From the NCBI GenBank assembly GCA_950022655.1, contig OX465588.1, forward strand, positions 23,794,527 through 23,858,526: a stretch of 64,000 bases of DNA, in the 5' to 3' direction. Source of the stretch: Alentia gelatinosa. Its lineage: Eukaryota; Annelida; Polychaeta; Phyllodocida; Polynoidae. Below, one piece after another: positions 48,901-61,909 of this stretch. Position 1 is the stretch's first letter, and each line of letters begins with the position of its first letter. The notes beneath the pieces were generated by a model. That model had not been told where the DNA came from, did not search any database, and saw only the letters and a list, made by a program, of their open reading frames with translations. The translations under genes and the position numbers were made by a program.

Positions 48901-51900
48901 TGGCCGGCTCAAAGTCAGCAGAATATCCAAGCTGATCCATCAAAGCCCCTTATCTCCAGCTGGCCATGACACACAATGGACAAATGGTGCTCGGCTTTCA
49001 TTGAGGCGATGAAGATGCCATGGGTTTACTGCTGCCATCTAGAGGACGTTGGCAGCTGACAGAAATTACAGCCGACGCTCCATGGGATCCACCAAATATG
49101 CAAATTAGATAGGACCGGTACTGAAATGATGATCTGTCAGCCAGATCTGTCTGGTGGATCAGCAAAACGATGGCATTTGGAGCTGACAGGTGGTTGACGC
49201 AACCAACAGACCAGCCGACACTTGTCTGCTACGGAGTTTCGGAGACACAATGGTGGGCCGCCGGTCGGCAACAACTGCCGTGGCTGGTTTATTTGCTGAT
49301 CCACCAAGCAGGTTATTGTTACTGATGTGCAATTTGGGCCGGCTATTGTCGCCGACTACCACACGTCCACGACAATGCCATCAGACTGCACTAGCTGAGG
49401 CTCAGTGGATCATGCACTTTACAAAATTTAGGACGATCCAACAGGATACATCCAAAATATGCGGGAAATAGCGCACCAGGTACTACAGACTTGTTGTAAA
49501 TCGAGTCATAGTTAACCACCAGGGCATTACAAACATGTAGCAAAACAAGTAGTCATCTTGTTAACCAACAGGATACAAGAAACGTGTCATAAATCACGAG
49601 GATACTACATATGTGTCGTAAATCAAATAATAATTAAGTTAATACAAATTTTATAAAAAAACACCAGGATACCACAAATGTGTCGTAAATCAAGTCATAG
49701 TGTAGAATCCTAGGTTATGTCAAACATATCATGGATTAAGTTATAGAACCACCAGTGTATTACAAATGTGTTATAAATCAAGTCATAAACTACTTGGGTA
49801 CTACAAATGGGTAATAAATCAAGTCATAGTAAACCACCAGGGTACTACAAACCTGCCACTCAACATAGCAGTATAGTTCCATATGTTTAGTGTCGTGTCT
49901 TGGGAGGCGCTGACAATTTGACCTTCTCCGTTAGGGTTAACGCTGACTGAGAAAGCCCAGGAAAGATGGCCGGCGACCATCGCAAGGTGGCGCCGCTGCT
50001 TCACGTGCCACACTATAACCATGAAGTCGGCTGAACAGGAAATGACATATTTACCGCCATGCGTGAACTGCACACAGGTCACGTGGCCGTGGTGCTGTTT
50101 GGGTAGCACTTCCGGTTCCTGTTAGAATATTCAAAGTGTAAAGCATTCAGAAATTCGGGTTACCAACGTAGAGAATTACCGGATTTTACCTTAAGGGAAA
50201 CTAGACTCGATTAAAGTTAAAACAAAAAGCTTGAGGTGCATCAGACAACATTTAACACGGGTGTATATGTATATATACATGTACAAATAACCTTGTTCAT
50301 ACATGGAGTCTGAGTACAAACTAATTGTATACATAAATGGAATTAAGAAGGGTTTACTGGGTATTCTATCTGTACTACTCCTATAACTAAAGACATATAT
50401 ACTTAGTAGGATAATATATGTGTCAATATAGGGCAAATAGCTATTTGGATATGGAGGCGGCCATCTTGCCGCCGAAGCAAAGAAATTACCAGGTGACAGG
50501 TGCAGTTACCAGTGGGTTGTTCTTTGGGTGTGTTTCTCCTGCTCCATTGAAGGGTTTTAGCCTAATCTCACGATTATCAATAGATTGCAGGAATTAATAA
50601 CAGCGGTGGTCCACTGACTACAGTGTCGCTATCTTACAATTTCCTGGCAGATAATGGCGGAACTAGGAATTACTCTGTGCCCTATATCTGAAATGTCGAC
50701 TTTCTATGTTTTATTATTCTTTAAATTTGTAAGCACCTTTTAACATGTACATGTATATCATTTTAACATCAAATATCTACCATAGATAACATTGTGTTTC
50801 ATGAATCAAAGGATTCATAGAAATACGGAAAACAATTATCAGAAAAGAGAGGGTGAATGGTACATAGTGAGATACTCACAGATTCCCCATCCGCCCACAA
50901 CTCCACCGTGTTCCAGTCACTTCCGGTGGCTATCATTTCACTTCCGGGGGATATACTCAAGCAGCCCAACTTCCGGTTTTCACTGGTGTAGCGGACGGAC
51001 TTGAGCTTCCAATCAGATTGCGAGTAGACATTGATTGCGGAGCTGGAGGGCAGGTCGGCGGCCTTCCAGGCAGGGTCAACAAGGACCAACCCGAGTCTGG
51101 TGCCATCGTCGCTGAACTTACAGTCTTTGATCTCGGCCGTGCCCAGGGCGATGGTCCTCTGCTCCCGGCACGTCTTCATGCACCACAGTTTGACGGTGCC
51201 GTCTTTGGAGCAGGAGGCCAGCAGCAGGTTGTCGCTGGACACTGACAGCCCCGTGATGGGTTTAGAGTGCGCCGCCTCGTCAGTCCTGAAGTTCACCTTC
51301 ACCTGGAAATCAAGTACATAGTCAATGAGCCATGGTTTTGTGGTGATAGATAATAATCGATGGATTTTTAGACCTAGGCCTGGAAATAAGGGCAAATTCA
51401 CCCCGGAGGGACTTTGCTTCAGGACAAGTTCATCACAGGGCAACTTTCCTTCAGGACAAGTTGATCCCGAATCGACTTTGCTTCAGGACTAAAGAAGAAA
51501 CCAACAAGTTTTGGTCAATGTCGTCATTTTCCATGAGTTTGATGCGGTGTGATATGAACGAGGCGATAGCCGAGTGAATATCATGTAGCATTCAAATGAG
51601 TTGTAGAATGACTTCTTTGACTAAAACGAGTTGCTTTCTGTATTTATCTCACCCCTGTACACACTAAAAGAATGGACAACACACAGGCTATAGACCATGG
51701 AGAACGGACTGCAATACTTGTAGGGGCATGGAGAACGGGTTCCCAATGTTAAGCCTATCCATGGACATTTATTCCAGGGGTGAGATAAAAGTTCATCCCA
51801 GGCCAACTTTGCTCCAGGACAAGTTCATCCTTAGGCAACTTTGCCTCAGGACAAGTTCATTCCAGGCCAACTTTGATCCAAGACAAGTTCATCCCTAAGC

Positions 51901-54900
51901 AACTTTGACTCAGGACAAGTTAATTCCGGGGCAACTTTGCCTCAGGACAAGTTCATCCCGGGGCGCATTTGCTTCAGGGCGAGTTTCATTTCGGGGCCAA
52001 TTCTTTCAGTTTTGACTCCACCCCCGGGTCCTCCCTCCCGTCTTTGGTGACTCACCTTTCCGCCGGCGCGCGTCCACGCCTGCAGGAAGCCGTCCTCTGA
52101 GCCGGTGATGAGCGTACTGCTCGTCTGGTCCCACACGCACGGCCGTCCGCCCACGCGCGACGTGTCTGCCAGTCGCGCGTACGTCGGCCCCGCCAGTCCC
52201 GTGCACGTCACGTGCTCAGATCCCGTCTGCGCGTCCCAGATGCGCAGTGTGCCGTCCTGACCGGTCGACGCGATGTAGGCCCCTGCAGACACGACCATAG
52301 CAAGTGATATAAGTACGGGGCATGGGAATAGCAGGGAAACAATGTGATCCCATTGAAACGGTCGATATGCATGCTAAAAATAGTATTTCCGGATACAACT
52401 CAGAATGATGGTTCAGTGCTTTAATCTAGGTGGATTTGACGCTAAAATGAAGGTTTTTGAGTCACATTTTATCATACTCCTGTGTGCATTGTTCTTATAC
52501 TTACTGACATCTGCTCCCTATATCGTGAAAAATGATGCAAGGCACAATGTCTATTTCCTATGAAAATCAAGCAAATGTAAATAGTTATTTGTTACCTATA
52601 GGGTGGAATGATTTGGACATATAGTGTAAATTACTCATTTGATACTAAGGTCACCAAAAGGCAGTTTTTGTTAATATTCTTTAAGTATCGTACCCCTAAT
52701 AAAAAATGCCATAGCATTAACATTGGCCGACTGTATTTTGGTGAGCGTGCAGTAAAGTGTTATTTATTGCACGCGGATAACAAATGAATTATTGGAGACG
52801 GGGTAGGATAAATACCAAACTCTGGTCAGGTCTGCTTCTCACTACGCTCAGCTAACACCTCGCGCAGTAATTCGTGACCTGCCCATCGTGCGATAAACAC
52901 TCACACTACTAACTCTCGTTCAGTTTCTACTAATTAGCAGGTGGTGCCAATGTGTATCGTAGGATATCCGTTAAAGACAATATACAATGTCGCTACCTGG
53001 ATATTTTCAAATACTGACAAGAATCAATTCAAACCGGTTTCTTAGACATATTCTTATATCAAATAAGTGAAATATGAAACATTTTAGAGTTTGATCTTAC
53101 GCAATAGGGAGATTAGGTCAATATACATTTTGACTGATCTATATGGGAAATGTATTGAAACATAAAGTTTTCTTCAATTCTTTCTAAGCAAGAACTGTGA
53201 CCAATGATTTTGAAAAGATATCTGTATAGTTCTATACATTTACTATATTCTGTGAGAGTTTGATGAATATGACATGGTCTACCTATGTGGAAAACAACTT
53301 TTCAGAATATCTAATATTCTGTAATGTGAGCATAACATTCGACTCTAAATGAGAAGAACTAAAACTACAACCCCCATTATAACTATATTCTGCAACACTT
53401 GGATACCATCATATCCAATTTTCAGGAAATTGACAAGGGTTTGACTTCTCAGGGAAACTTGTCCGATATACCTTAGTGAGGGAGTATAATTAAATTTATT
53501 ACCCACCTGATACGGGGTCTCCATACTAAGCCTATGGAGGTTACAGATCGCTACTGAGGAGGATACGGAGCTCCGTACCCTCCTAGGAGGATACGGATTT
53601 TTGAGATGAAAATAGTCCCAAACATAACTTCTTAATTACGTTGCAAAGTTTTCTAACGATCATATTTATTGCTTAAATCTAAAAATAAGTGAGTAATAAA
53701 TACAACATTACCATGATTTCGATCTGTGTGGCCGTATTCTCCTTGTACTATCGCTCGGAGTATTACTACGCGTCAACTACGCGGAGAATACGGCCACTCA
53801 GATCGAAATCATGGTAATATTGTGTATGTATTCACCATCTGGGGAGTATTGACAACACCGTACTCCACTGGTGTGGCCGCGGAGGGTCAGGTCACATGGG
53901 TCCTCGTTGATGTTCTCCGGTTCCATTCTGCACCAATCAAACACACAGAATTAGACAGTATTCATATTGTTGTCCGACTAGGAAGCTATCTGCTATCATC
54001 AAGTATTATATGGAGACATCGTGAGTCTGCCTGATTGAAATATGTTTCTTGTTGTTTTGGCCGGAAATATTCACCGAATAACTCTGTTTTTGAAGAACTC
54101 GGTAAATATTTCAGACCAAAAATGAAAGAAAATGAAAAGAGAAATTATGTTATTCAGACACACTCACTATATCTCTCTATTATTTTTTCCTGGAAATCAT
54201 TATTTATAATCGTCATTTTACAACAATTCATGTGGTACGGAGTGCATAAACTACTAGTTGTACACAGTGTGCAGAATGAAATCCGCACAGTTGACGCATA
54301 AACTACCATACGATGTAACATGCCTTTGCCACGTGGTAACATCATGATTGTGTGATAATTACATCTACGTACACGCATTGTAAGGGATAGAAGCTTCGGT
54401 CGACGCCCGCTAGTAGCGCCCTGGTCGGGTTCATGTCGCTCTGTTGTCGTATCATCTGGTAGATGGCGCTGGGTTCGTGTAGGAGGAACTGAAGATGACT
54501 GGACACAACCTGTGAAAAGCAAGCCATCCGAGGAGAACGTATCAGACCAGTGTTAGAATCTCTGTTTGTCACACTCTATCCCGCATACCGTCTTTACACT
54601 GTGATACATGGGGTGCAGCCAGTCAATCGACACAAAGAGAAGGTCGAATACGTAAGTATTAATAAGATAATCCCTCCGCCTTTGGAATCGGAACAATCTA
54701 ATTGACAATTATATCGCATTTATATATAGTGGCGTCAGAATAGGGGTGGGGGGGGGGGGGGGGGGTGGGGTGGGGGGGGGGGGGGGGGGGGGTGGGGGGT
54801 GGTAGGGGAGGCGTTCGCCCCCCCCCCCCAAATTTTTGCCAGCCCCCAAAAAGTCAGCACCTTCAAATTTAACTCAATGAAATGAAAAAACTGTCTTGAT

Positions 54901-57900
54901 TTTACAACATCGAAATATGTCTAAATCTAACTTTTTAGCATGCAACTATGGCAAAGCCTTGACTTTTCACTATAGAAAAGCGTGAAAGTCTGACTTTTAG
55001 TGTGTATCAATGGCTAGGCCTTGACTTTCCAACACAAAAAATGTCAAAGTCTGACATTTTAGCATGCAACGGTGGCTAAGCCGTGACTTTTCACTGTGGA
55101 AAAATGTCGAAGCCTGACTTTTTCGCGTGTAATGAAGGCTAAGACCTGACTTTTCACAGTTTTCGCAGATTTACATTATATTCTGTGTAACAGGCCAATG
55201 TCAAAGTCTGACTTCATACCAAGAAAAAGGTCAGCAATTTTTCAGTTCTCCCCCCCCCCCCCACACTCTCAAAATGTTCTGACGCCCCTGATATATTTGA
55301 CGTACAGTTTCAGTAATTTTTTTCCCTATATTACCACACCTCTCACGGTACACTCACCTTACTTATGGCCTTGAGAAGCGGCGGGCAGTCCCCCATGGCG
55401 GCCATTTTGAGAACTGCCATACAGTCATATCCCTGACCAGCCTCAAACTTTGCTTCGAGAAACTCTAAGTCAGAAACCAGCTTCTCCAATTCATACAGAT
55501 CCTGAAGTAAAGTAGTACAGACAACGGGATGAACATCAAGAATATGCAGCAGAACCTTCTGCTAAAAAACGTTTCCCAAAAGCGACAGTGTCCCCACAGT
55601 TGAGGGCAGGGATACTTATCAAGAAATATTCCCAGCTCACCAAATTGATAATAAAGTCTACCTTTATAGTTATTTTATTCAAAATACACACAAAAGGATA
55701 TAAGAATAGGAATATGTAAAAATGGGTTCGAGTAAGAAATATCACACTCTCCAAGCATAGGTACAGGTCACATGAAAGTTCTGCATGGAGAGTCACGGAC
55801 ACTTAAAGCCTCTGGGTGAAGGTGGCTGTGGATCTAATCCAACCAGAAAAAACGTAGTGTAGCTCTGGTGGCCAGTGTATCTTACCCCACACTTTAAGAG
55901 ATGGTAGGGTAGTTCCCTCAGTTTCCGCTTGTTCAACCGGCGCTGGGATTCACCTCTCTTACCAGAGAACATAAGAGGCTGACCTGTTACCTAAAGGCAG
56001 AAGATAAGACCACATGAATGCTACACAAACGACGACTGTTTGGTCATAACGCTATTTTTGGGGTATTAGTGATATGTCGTATGAAGAGTCTGACATACTG
56101 ATTAGACTGGTCTCCTGGGCCCTGTTTTTTAGTCACGACATTCGTAACTTATGACACGTATCTGCCGTAAGTGTGCTAGAGAGATACGATCGTAGAGCAG
56201 ATACGACACTTAGTGGAGATACGACACTTAGGGAGGCAAAAGGTGTGCTATAGTCACGACACTCGGTGGCCACTGGACCGGAAAATGTGACCCTAAGTGT
56301 CGTATGTCTAAGACCACTCTGGACATGTCGTAACAAACGCGGAACTTAACTCCCCCTAGGAATTAAGCAATGAAATTTGAGCACGAGTAAGGTATACATA
56401 TAACCTTTAATCGTACCAAATAAGAAGAAAATCGGCCGCACCGTTATGAAGATTTCCGCGTTTTAATTTCGTCATAGTAAATGCCGCTCTGGTGGCCAGT
56501 GTAGCTCTACCCTCACTCTGCGCTTATTTCAATCTCCCAGCAGAGATTCCGCGCGCTTACCGCGAAAGATCTGTTAGGAGAGTGCTTGTACCATATCCGA
56601 TGATAGCCCGATGTTTCAAATTTAAACGCCGATATCTTCATAACGGTGAGTCCGATCTTTTCCATTTTTGGTACGATTATAGGTTATAGGTATCCCTTAC
56701 TCGTGTTGAAATTTCATCGCTTAATTCGTAAGGAAGGTGTAGGAAATCCACAGTGACGTTTTATAGAACCTAAGACAGTTCTATACTTGTCTTAAGATCG
56801 TTTGATTCAACCTACGACATCGTCTATAGCACACCCGCCATCTTGTGTCGTAGAAAATGCCGTAAAATCTTGATCCGATCTTAGGTGATCGCAGACTTGC
56901 GATGTCGTGATTTAAAAACAGGGCCCTGGTCCACACCCTCATGTAGCCATATGCACCATTTTATTAACTACCTAATACAGAGTCTCCATACTAGACCTAT
57001 AGGGAGCCAAAGTGAACCCACTGAAACCACAGATACCCGCTTACAAAACACCATTTCCGGATATAGGTGCTCAGTACTTTGACTATGTAGGTTCGAGATT
57101 ATATGTGTCATTCTCCAATCTTTTAGATCCATATTTTGATAAACTTAACGACTCTCATCGTAGCTTCGAGACAGAGTTATTCAGAGACAATAGTAGCAAA
57201 CTGCACTTTAAAAGTATCAAACAAAACCAAAAACAAAATTCTAGCCTCAAACCCCCATAGGTTTAGCAATAAGCCTCGTTCTTACTGGCCACCGGATATG
57301 GTGTTTTGAACACGGGTATCTGCCGTTTTAGCGGGTTCACTTTGGCTCCCTATAATAGGGAGTGTAATTTAGAGGGCAGAGATAACGGGTGGTTGTAATC
57401 TGTGGCCTACATGGAGCAGAGATTATACATACAGAATAGTGCGCGAGACGATCAGTAGTCATGCTGTCTTTTCTTTGATAATTCAAATTTGTAATGTTGA
57501 ATGCTAAATGCAATGTTAACTGGTTTCGGATATAGCTTCTCTTCGTTCTTTGGGGATGGCTACGTTTGTTAGTCTTTATTGTGTAGTTTTTCTTTTATCA
57601 ATAAATCAATGGTAAACTGATTATTCTTACCATTCTGTTCTCCATCCGGGGACTCAGGTCCTGCACGGTCCTGGACTTGGCTTTCGGCGTCCACACTTTA
57701 CCGGAAATCCACTTGCCCTCAAAGTAGTCGGCCAGCGTCCGATGCGCTGCCTGGCGGAAGGTCGGGAAACACCTGTCGAGATATCGCTCGGCCGCTGTCT
57801 GCCGAACCTGTGAGCACCAAGGGGCCGATGGGTAATGGGTCACGTGACTAACAACAAAGAACATACCTACAGCCTATAGAGCAGGTAGCTATTGTCTTAT

Positions 57901-60900
57901 AAAGACGACCATCTTTCCTCCAGACGCAAGACAAAAAACACCTGATTTTTTTTCTTTGTTTTTTTTTGTTCTCATGAAGTGGTTTTAGTCTTGTCTCATG
58001 ATTATCACTGATTATAACAACTGATATTGACCCATAGACTGAATATAACCAAGACCTTCCCATTCTTATTCATTTATGAATCCATAGTCATTCATCAATA
58101 ATGAACAAACCATTTGCTAGTAGCTATCACATATTTACCCGGATATTCTCTAGTCAAGATCAACTCTGCTACACAGGTGATAACCAGATGAACTCCAAAC
58201 ATTTAAAGATTAAACCGATCTGATTTCTATCTATCTTAAATCACCACTTTACTTAACACTGCATGGCCTGGCTGGATGTTAGAATATGCCTCAAATGCTT
58301 GTAGTATCAGGTCTAGAATGTAGTTGGCACAGACCACCAGTTAACTCCCCTGTCTATAGTACCAGGGCTAGAGCGTAACTACACAGACCACCAGTCAACT
58401 TACCTGTCTATAGTACCAGGGCTGGAGCGTATTTGACACAGACCACCAGTCAACTCACCTGTTTATTAGAGCGTGCTTGCACGCACTAAATACATCATCT
58501 AGAGGTTAGAGGGGTCCATATAGAATTTCAGGGTACTGCATGAAAATTATCCCTTCACTATCTGTGTGCTATTCACTGTGATATTGAGAACAGAGCAGGG
58601 TGCCAGTGTCTGAGGGTCTTAGAGGCATGCCCAGCTGGCCATGACCAATCACTCCCAAGACCGAAATACCTCATTGACTCACTGCTGCTTGATATGTTTT
58701 GATCCTAGTCTCAGGCAGTTAGGGAAATGGCAAGTTGACTGGGTGGAAGTGGGTTACAGAAAACGATCCATAGACTGAATGTAACCCAAAACCTTTTAGT
58801 AATCTATTTAAAATTGCACACTCATTCATCAATGATGAATATTCTATTTGCCCCTAGTATTACCAGGGCAAGAGCGTAATTGACATAGACCAGCAGTCAA
58901 CTCACCTGTCTATAGTACCAGGAGTAGAGCACAGTTCCATCGCTGCCCTTCTCCATCAGGAAGTCGCTGAGGTCGTTGCGGATCCTGATCCACAGTAGCG
59001 GAGGGATGCGACGAACGGGTGGCAACCAGAACTCGAAGAGCTCATCAAGAGCATCATCGTCGCAGGACAGGACGTCTTCTAGCTCGTTCTGCGACAGTCC
59101 GTTCTTGGAGGCGCTGATGTAGGCCAGAGCATGGTGCACCAGCACCTTCCCGTACTTCCCCTCCAGCCGCCCGAAGAGCAGTGACGTCAGACCAGAGACT
59201 CCTGACGCCACCCTGTCAGAGGGGATGACGTCATAGGAGCGCCAGGTGACAGCGACGTCGACGAGCATCTTGAGGTAGAGCGGGAAGGGGTTCCACTCGA
59301 AGGCGTGCTTCAAGGTCTCCAGTTGCTGGTCGGTGGTGGTTCTATTCTTCGCCTCTATCATCGCCGCCAGTGCCTCCAGGGCCGACTCGGGTTGCATGTG
59401 GGGCAGCTCGAATATTGACTCTTTAGGTGTGTGAGCTTTGAGGATATCCACATATTCGCCTGAGTTTACAGACACGAGCACGTGGGTGTGTGGTGGTAGG
59501 GGAGTGTCCAAGGACAGCCACTTTAAATTGGTCGCTAGGGTCTCGTTAAATAACTGATCCACTGAGTCTAGCACAATTAACAGTGGTTTCGCTTCGGTAG
59601 AGAAGGTGAGGGCTAGTTTTAGGTACTCCTGTAATGGTTCGAGGAGATCGGGCACTTTGGACACGTTCTTCCCGTAAACCCGTGTGATTTGCTGGCAGAT
59701 GCTCAACAGGAGGTCAAACACTGACCCGGAATCGGAAGTGGTGCCGATGAATCTCAAAACGAGGCAGGCCTCGGGCATCACCGTCGTCTTGAGAGATTTC
59801 GCGAGATGGGCGATCGCTGCGGTTTTCCCAGAGCCGGGAGTTCCGTACAGACCCGTGACTGTCTTCTCTACACCTCTCTCCCTCACAATTGCCTCTGTGA
59901 TCCTTGTCACCAGTTTCTCGCGACCTTTGAACACCTCCGTTCTCTGATCCAGAAACTGAGAGTGTTTGAGGATCTCACTGTATAGTGGATCATCGACCAA
60001 CTCCAGCTGTTTAGTGTAGCCTTCGAATATCTTCTCACACAGCATCCTGCATATTTCATCACAGGTCTCTTTCACCTGTTTCAGACAGTTCGTCGTCTTC
60101 TTGAATTTATAATCAAAGTGCATCATTGAACTTGGGCATTCACTAAGTTCTCCTGGCAGCTTACTGAACTTCAAATAATCCATACTATCTTGTGCTTCTT
60201 CATCTATTTCCCCATCCGCGAGATCTATAAAATGCCTGTGATGGTTGTATTTATTCCTGATTCCTATAAGGTTCCTGCTGACGTAGACGACCTGGGAGTT
60301 CCTCATGTCGTTGTTGGAGCAGCCTTCCCGTATCTCCTGCTCGGTCACTGAGATGTAGTACTTGTCCCGCTGCTCCACCAAGGGCAGAGACCTGGCGGCC
60401 AGCTTCAGTTTACGCTGCATCTCCTGTGAGATGTCCCACCAGTCCTGGTCTGACACAGAATCATCACGAGGCTTCAGAATGTACAGTGGAGGCACGTTGT
60501 TCTCATCAAGGAGATAATTCTCAGTTAAGTCGTTCACCGGCTGGGAATGTTCCTTTGTTTTCTGTAGCAGATATTCGAATTCTAACTTCTCGATTCGTGT
60601 CGGAAGTGGTCGGTAGCCATACTTGTTTCCTAGTAGTGTGAGGAATGCAGGGCCACAGCTCTCTTTGCGACATCTGGAAAGGCAAATTTAAAGATATATC
60701 CTACAGTATACAATGTTTCTTTCTAAAATCAGTTCTAATGTACAATCATCAGTTCAAATTGGTTCCTTGTGGCTTACTCTGACACAAAATATCACCCCTA
60801 GCTGGTACAAATTTTATAGTGGGGACAACAATAAAAGATATATGCAACAACCACCCACGTAAAGTACTAATACTAAGCCATGTCAGTGGTGCAGTATTTG

Positions 60901-61581
60901 TAGATGACGTCAGAATGGACTGGCTAACCAGCCGCCAGGATTTCAAAAGGATATAAACAAGGAGACTTATGTTCATAACTGGATTTGCGTAAGTGATTTA
61001 GATTATTCTGATACTTTAATGCTATTCAATGTCTCTTAAAGGGGTGAGATAAATTCAGAACAGTACTTAATTTGTGTAAATATGAAAACCACTGTAGCTA
61101 CTCGTTTGGATTGCTATTTAATCAGCACTCGGCTGCGCCTTGATGATGATATCTCCGCATCCAAACTCGTGGCGTTTTTCATATTTATATGATTTCAATC
61201 CAGTTCTTTTTAATTCAGCAATAAACAAGAATGGTAACTTCTTTGAGTAGTGGGCATGGACATCAAAAGTGAACCGCTACAGATGCCAACCTCCTCAGAG
61301 TAAATGATTGTGTGAATATTGATTTCAGGGGAAACATTTGATAGATAACAAGCAATCGATGAGTTTTAGTTTTATCAGGTCCGTGGATCATTTTGATCCT
61401 TTTTAGCAAATGTTAGCCAGTTTCCATCTTGGCCCACTTGGCTAAGTGTCAACCAGCCAGCTCTACACCTTGTCACCTAACCACCTAGTAATGGCCAATG
61501 ATAGTTCAAACACTGGGCCTCTGAGCAATACTCGTCACAGTCCACAGTGAGCCTAGATTCAAACGTGGTAGCACAACATAC

Positions 61582-61661
<80 letters not shown>

Positions 61662-61841
61662 GATCATAAAGCCTAGGCTTTATGGACATATAAAATAGTA
61701 GTCCAGTAAAATCTCACCAGGGGACCCCAACGCTCATGGACCAGGGACCAACAACTCCGAGACCTGACACCAGAGGGCATTGATACCAGACCATAAAAGG
61801 ACGGGCAGGACCAGGGATCGACCTCACTCTACAGGGATCCG

Positions 61842-61909
<68 letters not shown>

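Noticed and set aside
51018..51321. Plus-strand frames opposite NWD1-like exon 11
   Set aside because: Antisense shadows of a GC-rich coding exon with clear WD40 sequence on the minus strand.
52006..52206. Second minus-strand frame within exon 10
   Set aside because: Out-of-frame shadow of the WD40 exon, and its Arg/Gly-rich composition is an effect of high GC.
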